From JAGQUL01 sp038212015 (GTDB lineage Bacteria; Actinomycetota; Thermoleophilia; Gaiellales; SKUG01), in contig JBBQUY010000052.1 of the NCBI GenBank assembly GCA_038212015.1, forward strand, positions 1 through 25,204: a stretch of 25,204 bases of DNA, written 5' to 3'. Made by a program: the position numbers and the translations under genes. Shown here in pieces: positions 18,744 through 25,050 of the stretch (position 1 is the first letter of the stretch; each line of letters begins with the position of its first letter). The notes under the pieces are model-generated. The model made no database searches, was not told the DNA's origin, and saw only the letters and a list, made by a program, of their open reading frames with translations.

Positions 18744-18813
18744 CCATGGGGGTACGTTCGCCGAGCAACTGGGTGGTGACGGACGAACGTGCGTGGGTGG
18801 TGTGCCGGGGAAT

Positions 18814-18844
18814 CGGCTCGACGACGGAAACGGGCGTCGAGCCG
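18814..18844 (-). terminator. Hairpin downstream of fliW, possible end of flagellar operon
   Basis: A perfect 10-bp stem (CGGCTCGACG with CGTCGAGCCG) encloses an 11-nt loop and begins 26 nt after the fliW stop on the minus strand. It is the first strong structure downstream of the operon. The flanking T residues are few, so it could act as a terminator aided by Rho or as an mRNA 3' end stabiliser. Confidence 0.45.
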
Positions 18845-18870
18845 CGGCGTCGGGGTAGGGACGTGAACGG

Positions 18871-19395
18871 TCAGGCGGCCTGGAGCACGGCCACGTTGCG
18901 GGTGTCGTTCTCATGCATGGCGACGGGTGTCGGCTGCGCGGCTTCCTTGAACAGCGCATCCCGGGTCGAGTAGCCGTCGGCGGTGTTGATGACCTGCTTG
19001 GCCAGCCTCGTGTCGTTGTTGATCACGATCGGCGAGAACAGGTTGATCGTACCCTTGCGAACGTCAGCACCCACGTTGACGACGCACATGATCGAGATCT
19101 GCGATGCGTTCTCCACGCTGATCGCTTCGAGGTCCTCGTCGCCGAGCTTGACCTCGTACTCCCAGTGGAACGCCCACGGAAGCACCACCGGGAACGCGAG
19201 CTGCGCGTCGGTGGTCGAGTGCAGCCACATGAACACCGAGTCCTGGCGCTGCTTGAGCAGCACGTACTCCGTGTGCTCGGGAAATCCGATCATCCCCTGC
19301 GGGAACTCCAGACGGATCGCCTCAGGTACCTCGATCTGGCCGAAGCGGCTGCTCTCGAGGATGAGGGTCTCACCGGAAGTGTCGTGCTCGAACAT
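18871..19395 (-). CDS. fliW: Flagellar assembly factor FliW
   Basis: A 174-residue protein. Residues 13-50 carry the family signature: ESSRFGQIEV, then RLEFPQGMIGFPEHTEYVLL. This is followed by FMWLHSTTDAQLAFPVVLPW and the C-terminal half with GTINLFSPIVINNDTRLAKQVI, which matches FliW throughout. In bacteria with this system FliW binds CsrA allosterically and is titrated by flagellin. When cytoplasmic flagellin is low, free CsrA is held off the flagellin mRNA. The gene is last in the flgG-flgL operon, 47 nt after flgL, with only a weak GGAA element before its ATG. The C terminus is slightly longer than usual, with a polar tail. csrA usually sits directly next to fliW; none is found downstream here. 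Confidence 0.95.
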   Translation of the reverse strand: MFEHDTSGETLILESSRFGQIEVPEAIRLEFPQGMIGFPEHTEYVLLKQRQDSVFMWLHSTTDAQLAFPVVLPWAFHWEYEVKLGDEDLEAISVENASQISIMCVVNVGADVRKGTINLFSPIVINNDTRLAKQVINTADGYSTRDALFKEAAQPTPVAMHENDTRNVAVLQAA

Positions 19396-19442
19396 GGTGT
19401 CGTTTCCGTCTTGAGTGGGTGGCCTGGATTGGTGTGTCGGGA

Positions 19443-20327
19443 CTAGATGAAGTCGAGGATCGACGTCTGCATGATCCTCGTGCCGGCCGCGAGGGCGGCC
19501 TGGTACATCGTCTGCTGCTGCTGGAACTGCATGTATGCCTCCGCGGCATCGACGTCGGCGACGTCGGACCGCGCTCCGAGGAGTCGCTCCTCGGTGAGGT
19601 CGAGCCTGGTCTGCAGCGTCTCGAGACGCGAAGCGGTCGCGCCGAGCTGCGTGCGGACGTTGAGCGCCTGGTCGGTCTGTGCGACGACCTGGGCCATTCC
19701 GGCGGACATGCCCGCGAAGTTGTTGGCGTTGATGTCGACGACCAGCTGGTCGATGATGTCGAGCGTGTTCGTGCCGTTCGGACCGAGCACCGCCGTGCCG
19801 GGCACGTTGAGCTGGACGCTCTGGCCCTGGCCCACGCGTCGCGACATGACGTTGCCGTTGCCGGCGTAGCCGTTGCCCGGCCCCGCATACGGCGCGCCGT
19901 TCGTGGCGGTGCCGCCGAAGATGTATGCGTCGCCGTGCTGCGCGTTGATGCCGTCGCGCACGATTTCCTTGAGCTGCTGGATCTCCGTCGCGATGCTTGC
20001 ACGGTCGGCTGGGCCGTTCGTGCCGTTCGCGGCCTGCAGTGCCTTCTCGCGAATCTTCTGCAATGCGTTCGTGACGCTGTCGAGGGCCGCGTCCGCGGCG
20101 TTCATGAACGACATCGAATCGCCCACGTTGGCCTGGTACTGGCGCACGTCGGCGATCTGGGTGTCGAAGCCCATGACCTGGCCGGTGCCGAACGGATCGT
20201 CGCTCGGCTTGGTGATACGACGCCCGTCGGAAACCTGCTGCTGCGCCTTGGCCATCCGCGTGTAGATGTTGTTCACGTCAACGGTGAACTGGTTGGCGAG
20301 CTGGTTCTGCGTGATGCGAAGCGCCAT
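19443..20327 (-). CDS. flgL: Flagellar hook-associated protein 3 (FlgL)
   Basis: A 294-residue hook-filament junction protein. The N-terminal helical region has the flagellin-like motif of FlgL (MAKAQQQVSDGRRITKPSDD, then PFGTGQVMGF) and the long helix SFMNAADAALDSVTNALQKIREKALQAAN. The variable centre includes GDAYIFGG, typical of FlgL, and the C terminus ends in the D0 helix QQQQTMYQAALAAGTRIMQ. The length fits the family. The start ATG overlaps the flgK stop by one base (TGATG), which points to translational coupling. FlgL is exported and sits between FlgK and the filament. Confidence 0.96.
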   Translation of the reverse strand: MALRITQNQLANQFTVDVNNIYTRMAKAQQQVSDGRRITKPSDDPFGTGQVMGFDTQIADVRQYQANVGDSMSFMNAADAALDSVTNALQKIREKALQAANGTNGPADRASIATEIQQLKEIVRDGINAQHGDAYIFGGTATNGAPYAGPGNGYAGNGNVMSRRVGQGQSVQLNVPGTAVLGPNGTNTLDIIDQLVVDINANNFAGMSAGMAQVVAQTDQALNVRTQLGATASRLETLQTRLDLTEERLLGARSDVADVDAAEAYMQFQQQQTMYQAALAAGTRIMQTSILDFI

Positions 20328-21766
20328 CAGAGACCCACCCGACCCATGCGGTTGATGAGCACGTCAAGCACCTCGTCCATCGCCGTCATGACACGCGCCG
20401 ATGCGTTGTAGGCATGTTGGAAGCGGAGCATGTTGCTCATCTCCTCATCCATCGAGACGCCCGACACCTGATCACGACGACCGCGCGCCATCTGCACGAG
20501 CACGTCCGCGTTCTTCATGTCGCGCATCGAGGTCTCGGCCTGCGAGCCAACCGACGTGATGATGCTCGAGTAGTAGTTCTCCCACGACACACCGCCGAGC
20601 GCCGCCTGGGTCGCGAGGCGTCCCGGATTGCCGGGGGTCGCATCGTCGAGGATCAGTGCGAAGTTGCCGCCGTTGCCGGGCTCGCCGGGCGCTGCCCAGC
20701 TGCTGGCTGCCGCAACGCCGTTCGGGCTCGTGAGCACGAACGCGAGCGTGGCGGCGCCGCCGCCAGCAAAGAGCGGCGCGCCTGCAGCGCCGGTCAGGTC
20801 GAAGCCGGCTGCGTGCGCGGCGTTCATGTCGCCCGCGAATTCGACGGCGAGGTTGTCGAGCTGCGTGGCAAAGCCGCCACCGCCGTTGATCACGCCCAGG
20901 ATCGGGTCGAACATCATCTCGTCCGCGTGCGCTCGACCGCTCGTGAGCGTGCCGGCGGCAAATGCGGCGTCGATCTGTGCGCGCGTGATGACGGGGCTCG
21001 GCAGCGCGAGCGCCGGGTTGACGAGCGTGACGGCCGTACCACCGGAGAAGGCGACGATCGTCACCTCGCCGAGTGCGCTTTCCGTCGAGGTGAAGTTGAC
21101 GAGCTTGGACAGGTTGTCCATGAGCCGGTCGCGCTCGTCGAGCAGGTCGTTCGGCTGGTGGCCGTGCTCGATGGCGTTGCGGATCTCGGCATTGAGCGCC
21201 GTGATGCGCTGCGAGATGCCGTCGATGTCGGTGACGGTCTGGTTGAGGCGCTGGTCGCTCTGGGCGGCGATCGCCTGCAGGTCGGTCGAGACCTGGTTGA
21301 AGCCCTGGGCGAGTGCGTTGCCGGCGGCGATGAACGCCTGGCGCGCGGAGGTGCTCTGCGGATTGGATGCGACTGCGTCCATCGCCGAGAAGTAGTTGTT
21401 CATGAGGGCGTTGAGCCCGGTGTCGCCCGGCTCGCCGAACGCGGCCTCGACCTGCGCCATCTGCTCGACCATCGCCTGGGAATCGGCCTGCCGACCGAAC
21501 TGCTGGCGCACGCTGGCATCGATGAACTGGTCGCGCAGTCGCTCGATGCGCAGGACCTCGACGCCGGTGCCCATCTGGCCCGGGGTCGTCGCCGACAGCG
21601 TCGAGGAGTTCGACCACGCGGGAGCAGTGACCATCTCGGCACGCTGGCGGGTGTAGCCGTCGGTGCTGATGTTGGCGATGTTGTGCCCGGTGACGTCCAG
21701 GGCATTCTGGTGGGCCAGCACGCCGCGAAGCGCGGTGTTCAGACCCATGAACGTGCTCTTGTACAT
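20327..21766 (-). CDS. flgK: Flagellar hook-associated protein 1 (FlgK)
   Basis: A 479-residue protein. Residues 8-45 are the rod/hook-family N terminus (LNTALRGVLAHQNALDVTGH, then NIANISTDGYTRQRAEM). A long helical segment follows with IDGISQRITALNAEI and PNDLLDERDRLMDNLSKLV, both hallmarks of FlgK. The C terminus has EEMSNMLRFQHAYNASARVM followed by TAMDEVLDVL. A strong Shine-Dalgarno, GGAAGGAGGT at 21771-21780 on the minus strand, supports the ATG and touches the flgN stop 13 nt upstream. FlgK is the first junction protein at the hook tip and is probably the client of the FlgN-like chaperone encoded just upstream. Confidence 0.97.
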   Translation of the reverse strand: MYKSTFMGLNTALRGVLAHQNALDVTGHNIANISTDGYTRQRAEMVTAPAWSNSSTLSATTPGQMGTGVEVLRIERLRDQFIDASVRQQFGRQADSQAMVEQMAQVEAAFGEPGDTGLNALMNNYFSAMDAVASNPQSTSARQAFIAAGNALAQGFNQVSTDLQAIAAQSDQRLNQTVTDIDGISQRITALNAEIRNAIEHGHQPNDLLDERDRLMDNLSKLVNFTSTESALGEVTIVAFSGGTAVTLVNPALALPSPVITRAQIDAAFAAGTLTSGRAHADEMMFDPILGVINGGGGFATQLDNLAVEFAGDMNAAHAAGFDLTGAAGAPLFAGGGAATLAFVLTSPNGVAAASSWAAPGEPGNGGNFALILDDATPGNPGRLATQAALGGVSWENYYSSIITSVGSQAETSMRDMKNADVLVQMARGRRDQVSGVSMDEEMSNMLRFQHAYNASARVMTAMDEVLDVLINRMGRVGL

Positions 21767-21779
21767 GCCGACCTCCTTC

Positions 21780-22286
21780 CTAGACCTGTGCGTCGAGCAG
21801 TCGGAGGCGCGGTGCCTCGGTCTGCGTTCCCTGCTTGCCGTACGTGGCGCGCTGCGTGGTATCCACGGTCGCGCCCTTCACCATCACCTCGATGATCGAC
21901 AGTTCCTGCTCGAGCAATGTGGAATTGCGGTGCACGATTGCATCGAGCTCGACGATGAGCGAGCGTAGTTCCTCTGCTGCAACACGCAGCTGCTCCGCCG
22001 TGGCGGGGTCGCAGTGCGTCGAGATCACGTCGCGCGTCACGGAATCAGCGGAAATGCCGAGCACTGCGGCGGCCTGGGCGAGCAATATGCCGCGTCGCAC
22101 TTCGGTGCGGGAACGCTCGAGCATCGAGACTTCGATTTCCTGGAGCACGCCATGGACCGTGTGCACGTCCTGGGTGCGCAGCGCCTCGTGCTGGATCATC
22201 GACAGCTCAAGCAGTCGTCGCCACACGCGCGCCTGCTCATCGACGTTCAGCGCGAGTTCCAGTGCGATCGCCTGGATGCTGCTCAT
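21780..22286 (-). CDS. flgN: FlgN-family flagellar export chaperone
   Basis: A 168-residue, almost entirely helical protein. It has the loose FlgN pattern: an amphipathic N-terminal helix pair (VWRRLLELSMIQHEALRTQD), a central ERSRTEVRRGILLAQAAAVLG helix, a late asparagine-containing helix (IVHRNSTLLEQELSIIEVMV) and a C-terminal TYGKQG resembling the YG..G tail of the family. The position directly before flgK and flgL, whose products FlgN-type chaperones escort, strongly supports the call. The start overlaps the flgJ stop by four bases (ATGA), and GGAGGT at 22292-22297 gives a good ribosome site. Sequence similarity within this family is weak, so context carries much of the assignment. Confidence 0.78.
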   Translation of the reverse strand: MSSIQAIALELALNVDEQARVWRRLLELSMIQHEALRTQDVHTVHGVLQEIEVSMLERSRTEVRRGILLAQAAAVLGISADSVTRDVISTHCDPATAEQLRVAAEELRSLIVELDAIVHRNSTLLEQELSIIEVMVKGATVDTTQRATYGKQGTQTEAPRLRLLDAQV

Positions 22287-22654
22287 GCGGCACCTCCGAC
22301 AGCGTCGGCGTCATCGGTCGCGGGCGACTTGACCGCGTTGAGCCCGGCCGCCTCGGACATCTGTCCGTACAGCGTGGCTGCGAGCCCGAGCCCGCCACCG
22401 TCGAGCACCGCCTGCGTGAGCTGGTCCTGGGCCATGTCGTTGTAGCCGGAGGTCGAGCCGGATCCGCCCTCGTCGTCAGCGAACATCTCGCTTGCCTTCT
22501 CCATCGGCTTGAGGAGCTGCTGCACGAAGAATCGCTCGAACTCGAGCGACGCTCGGTACATCTGCTCCTTCTCGGGCGTGTCGAGCTTCACCCCGGGTGG
22601 CGGGGTGATGGGCTCGGAGCCGAGCGTCGTGGATGTGGGGTTGACGGAAGTCAT
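22283..22654 (-). CDS. flgJ: FlgJ-type rod-binding protein (rod-cap domain only)
   Basis: A 123-residue protein matching the N-terminal rod-binding domain of FlgJ: SLEFERFFVQQLLKPMEKAS, then a Gly/Ser stretch, GYNDMAQDQLTQAVLDGGGLGLAATLYGQM. The second, muramidase domain found in many proteobacterial FlgJ proteins is absent, as is common in monoderm and several other lineages. It follows flgG by 24 nt and overlaps flgN by four bases. It probably caps rod growth. There is no good Shine-Dalgarno before ATG 22654, so translation may depend on flgG coupling. The Thr/Pro-rich first 25 residues are not conserved in the family. Confidence 0.88.
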   Translation of the reverse strand: MTSVNPTSTTLGSEPITPPPGVKLDTPEKEQMYRASLEFERFFVQQLLKPMEKASEMFADDEGGSGSTSGYNDMAQDQLTQAVLDGGGLGLAATLYGQMSEAAGLNAVKSPATDDADAVGGAA

Positions 22655-22678
22655 GTCAGGTCAGGTTCGTGCGTTTCC

Positions 22679-23446
22679 CTAGCGGCGCATGGAGTTGGCG
22701 ATTCCGAGCATCTCGTCGCTGGTGGAGATGACCTTGCTCACGCTCTCGAAGGCGCGCTGCGCGTTGATCATCTCGACCATCTCGTTCATCACGGACACGT
22801 TGGAGCCCTCGAGCGCACCCTGCTTGAGCAGGCCGGTCTCGTTCGCGCCGGGGTTGCCGATGAGGGGCGCTCCGCTGTTGACGGTCGCCGCGTACACGTT
22901 GTTGCCGAGTGCTGCGAGGCCCTCGGGGTTGCCGAACTGGGCGAGCTCGATCTGGCCGAGCACGTCGACGTTGCCGTTGATACGGACCGTGACGAGGCCT
23001 TCGGGCGAGACCATGAGCGAGTTGGGCTCCGCCTCGAGAGGCACACCGATGATCGGCTCGAGCTGGTAGCCGCTCGCGTTGACGAGCTGGCCGTTGTGGT
23101 CGATACCGAAGCTGCCGTCGCGGGTGTAGCCGATCGAGCCGTCCGGCATCGCGACCTGGAAGAAGCCGGACGCGGTGATCGCCATGTGGGTCTGGACGCC
23201 CGTGTCCTTCATGTCGCCCTGCGTGAAGGAGAGCTCGGTGCGAGCGGGAGCGACGCCCATGCCCGACTGGGCACCCTGACGCGCGGCCTGGCGGTCGCCG
23301 ACCTGCTGGTACAGAAGGTCCTCGAAGCGCAGGCGGGTCGCCTTGAACGCGTTCGTGTTCACGTTCGCGAGGTTGTTCGCGATCGTGTCGACGTTCATCT
23401 GCATCGCAGACATGCCGGTAGCGGCGGTGTACAGCGAATTCATCAT
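22679..23446 (-). CDS. flgG: Flagellar basal-body distal rod protein FlgG
   Basis: A 255-residue protein, close to the usual length of about 260. It begins MMNSLYTAATGMSAMQMNVD and continues TIANNLANVNTNAFKATR, the standard rod-protein N terminus. The centre holds LRFEDLLYQQ and TQGDMKDTGVQTHMAITASG followed by FFQV, and the C terminus is NVSVMNEMVEMINAQRAFES with VISTSDEMLG. The frame runs upstream to 23797, but the family start is the ATGATG at 23446/23443, with AAGGAG at 23455-23460. It is the first gene of the operon, about 200 nt downstream of a sigma-28-like promoter. No flgH or flgI separates it from flgJ, in keeping with a monoderm cell. Confidence 0.97.
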   Translation of the reverse strand: MMNSLYTAATGMSAMQMNVDTIANNLANVNTNAFKATRLRFEDLLYQQVGDRQAARQGAQSGMGVAPARTELSFTQGDMKDTGVQTHMAITASGFFQVAMPDGSIGYTRDGSFGIDHNGQLVNASGYQLEPIIGVPLEAEPNSLMVSPEGLVTVRINGNVDVLGQIELAQFGNPEGLAALGNNVYAATVNSGAPLIGNPGANETGLLKQGALEGSNVSVMNEMVEMINAQRAFESVSKVISTSDEMLGIANSMRR

Positions 23447-23454
23447 GACGGTGG

Positions 23455-23460
23455 CTCCTT
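23455..23460 (-). promoter_or_regulatory. Ribosome binding site of flgG
   Basis: AAGGAG on the minus strand, 8 nt before the ATG at 23446. This decides the start against the longer in-frame extension toward 23797. Confidence 0.7.
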
Positions 23461-23651
23461 CTCCCCTGCGTCCGTACCGGAGCACGAACGCATGTGCGGC
23501 ACGCCACCGTTCTTCGTCCGCGGGTACCAGCGCCTCGGTCGGTCGGCGCCGGAAAGGAGCCCTGCGACTGATGCAGTCCACTCCGTGACTTGGCGTTGCG
23601 GTCGGGAATCGTTCCCTGTATCGACGAACGGTGAGTGTCGTCGCTGAGCGG

Positions 23652-23677
23652 ATCGGCGCAGGGAAACGCCTGCTTGA
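23652..23677 (-). promoter_or_regulatory. Sigma-28-like (FliA/SigD-type) promoter of the flgG operon
   Basis: On the minus strand TCAAG (23677-23673) is followed by exactly 15 nt and GCCGAT (23657-23652). This matches the flagellar sigma-28 class (TCAAG or TAAA, N15, GCCGATA). The predicted transcript starts near 23645 and has a leader of about 200 nt before flgG. The same TCAAG-N15-GCCGAT layout occurs in the divergent flagellin promoter 250 bp away, which supports both. Confidence 0.7.
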
Positions 23678-23899
23678 GCGAGCGGCGAGTGAAGCGCACG
23701 AGATGCAAACGGCGACACGTACGAGGGCCGGTTCGCAGACACGCGTTCGGAGGGAAGTGCGCGCGAACCGTCCGGTGATCCGCAACTCTTCCGACAATCG
23801 GGTCGTTCAGGGTCGCTGATCAGCCCTGGAAGGCGCGGATTTCACCACGCCGGGCACGGCGTCCCCGAACCTACCCGAATCTGTAGCAAAAAACCCAGC

Positions 23900-23919
23900 C
23901 TGCAAGCCGGTGTTTGCAG
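23900..23919. promoter_or_regulatory. Inverted repeat next to the flagellin promoter
   Basis: CTGCAA and TTGCAG flank 8 nt, ending 8 nt before the -35-like element of the flagellin promoter in a locally AT-richer stretch. It could be a regulator site or chance. The rest of the 23678-23899 interval shows no gene or other clear structure. Confidence 0.3.
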
Positions 23920-23927
23920 TTTGTGTA

Positions 23928-23955
23928 TCAAGCTATAGACCATTTGCGCCGATGT
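23928..23955 (+). promoter_or_regulatory. Sigma-28-like promoter of the flagellin gene
   Basis: TCAAG (23928-23932), 15 nt (CTATAGACCATTTGC), then GCCGATGT (23948-23955), an excellent fit to the flagellar sigma-28 promoter class. Transcription is expected to start near 23962, giving a leader of about 110 nt before the flagellin ATG. Confidence 0.8.
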
Positions 23956-23981
23956 CATTCCAGCCTGCTCCCCGGAGCGGG

Positions 23982-24010
23982 TCCGCCCGTGCATGGATCG
24001 CACGGACGGA
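23982..24010 (+). promoter_or_regulatory. Leader hairpin with GGA in the loop, candidate CsrA site
   Basis: In the predicted flagellin leader, TCCG-C-CCGTGC pairs with GCACGG-A-CGGA (10 bp, one C/A mismatch), leaving the 7-nt loop ATGGATC with GGA exposed. CsrA prefers A(N)GGA in hairpin loops, and fliW is present in the same locus. The structure is seen; CsrA binding is inferred. Confidence 0.5.
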
Positions 24011-24013
24011 ATA

Positions 24014-24052
24014 CCGGCTCCTTATACGGGCGCAACGCCCACGAGGAGCCGG
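24014..24052 (+). promoter_or_regulatory. Leader hairpin sequestering the AGGAG element
   Basis: CCGGCTCCT (24014-24022) pairs perfectly with AGGAGCCGG (24044-24052), and GGGCG with CGCCC forms an inner 5-bp stem. The only good Shine-Dalgarno-like sequence before the flagellin gene, AGGAG at 24044-24048, is therefore in the stem. This would lower ribosome access unless it is opened by a factor or by translation. Confidence 0.55.
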
Positions 24053-24059
24053 GTCACGG

Positions 24060-24074
24060 ATGACAACTGCATGA
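24060..24074 (+). other. Four-codon upstream ORF overlapping the flagellin start
   Basis: ATG ACA ACT GCA TGA (Met-Thr-Thr-Ala) starts 11 nt after AGGAG. Its stop overlaps the flagellin ATG in an ATGA quartet. The flagellin ATG itself lies 22 nt from AGGAG, too far for normal use, so reinitiation from this mini-ORF is possible. The alternative is direct initiation with the weak GGATGA at 24058-24063. It is also easily a chance occurrence. Confidence 0.4.
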
Positions 24075-24898
24075 GCCTTCGGATCAACACCAACGTGGAA
24101 GCATTGACGGCACACCGTCAAGTTCGCGTTGCGTCCGATCGCCTCTCCGTCGCCATGCGACGCCTCTCCTCCGGCTTCCGAATCAACACCGCCGCCGACG
24201 ACGCTGCCGGGCTCGGCATCAGCGAACGGCTCCGCGGTCAGATCCGGAGCCTGGAAGCTGCCAACCGCAACATCCAGGACGGCATCTCGATGCTGCAGAC
24301 CGCGGAGGCTGCGCTCGACACCGTCCACCAGATCCTGCACCGGGCCCGAGAGCTGGCGGTCCAGTACAACAACGGGGTCTATTCGACCGCCCAGAAGACG
24401 GCGATCAGCCGTGAGCTGATCCAGCTGAGCCACGAGATCCGCCGCATCGAAGGCCAGACGACGTTCAACGGCGTCCCGCTGCTGCAGAACGCGATGACGA
24501 CGATCACGCTGCAGGTCGGCGCCAACGCCGGACCCACCGAGACGATCAACGTCTCGATGGCGGACCTGTTCGGACCCGGCCTCGCCCTCGTTCGACCCGT
24601 GACGTTCTTCACCCTGCCATGGCTGGACGCCGACATCGAGGGCTTCGACCTGCACATCCAGGACGTCGCCACGGCCCGTGGCAGGTTCGGCGCGATGATC
24701 AACCGCCTGGAGTACGCGTTGTCGGCGAACCAGACGACGATCGAGAATTACATGTCCGCGGAGTCCCGAATCAGGGATGCGGACATGGCGAAGGAGATGA
24801 CAGAGCTCGCTCGGCAGAAGGTCCTCCAACAGTCCTCGATGGCGATGCTTGCCCATGCACAGGGCGCTCGCAACCGCATCGGAGACCTGCTCAAGTAG
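24071..24898 (+). CDS. fliC: Flagellin
   Basis: A 275-residue filament protein. The N-terminal D0/D1 region is canonical: LRINTNVEALTAHRQV, LSSGFRINTAADDAAGLGIS, ERLRGQIRSL, NIQDGISMLQTAEAALDTVH. The C-terminal D1/D0 region is also canonical: ALSANQTTIENYMSAESRIR, DADMAKEMTELARQKVLQQS, SMAMLAHAQGARNRIGDLLK. The middle is short, with little or no D2/D3, giving a minimal flagellin. The frame stays open back to an ATG at 23993, but MSLRINTN is the conserved start. It is transcribed away from the flgG operon from its own sigma-28-like promoter. The gene symbol could equally be hag. Confidence 0.97.
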   Translation: MSLRINTNVEALTAHRQVRVASDRLSVAMRRLSSGFRINTAADDAAGLGISERLRGQIRSLEAANRNIQDGISMLQTAEAALDTVHQILHRARELAVQYNNGVYSTAQKTAISRELIQLSHEIRRIEGQTTFNGVPLLQNAMTTITLQVGANAGPTETINVSMADLFGPGLALVRPVTFFTLPWLDADIEGFDLHIQDVATARGRFGAMINRLEYALSANQTTIENYMSAESRIRDADMAKEMTELARQKVLQQSSMAMLAHAQGARNRIGDLLK

Positions 24899-24948
24899 CG
24901 GCCCCTCCCCCGCCGGTGACGCGCCCGGCCCGTTCCACCTGTTCGAGA

Positions 24949-25027
24949 CGCGTGCGTGCGCGTGGGACGCGTGCGTGCGCCCGTACGTACGTGTGTGCGT
25001 GTGTGCCTACGCGCGTGCGCGCGCGAG
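24949..25027. repeat. Alternating purine-pyrimidine low-complexity tract
   Basis: The gap between the convergent flagellin and rod genes contains runs of CGTGCGTG, GTACGTACGTGTGTG and CGCGTGCGCGCGCG. It is non-coding, with Z-DNA-prone composition. No clear intrinsic terminator was found in 24899-25050, which contains nothing else I can support. Confidence 0.6.
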
Positions 25028-25050
25028 GGCGCGCGGGCGACGGGCGTGTA

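Noticed and set aside
18653..18870. csrA downstream of fliW
   Set aside because: No frame on either strand in this stretch encodes a CsrA-like sequence; it contains only hairpins.
19419..22445. Plus-strand ORFs across the flagellar operon (19419-20411, 20414-21895, 22014-22445)
   Set aside because: They are antisense shadows of clearly identified flgL, flgK and flgN, with His/Val/Arg-rich translations typical of reverse complements.
23447..23797. N-terminal extension of flgG to 23797
   Set aside because: It is Arg/Ser-rich and non-conserved. The rod-protein N terminus and a good Shine-Dalgarno are at 23446, and the extension would run through the predicted promoter.
23993..24070. Upstream ATG at 23993 as flagellin start
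   Set aside because: The 26 extra residues are unlike flagellin. The conserved MSLRINTN begins at 24071, and 23993 lies in the loop of a leader hairpin.
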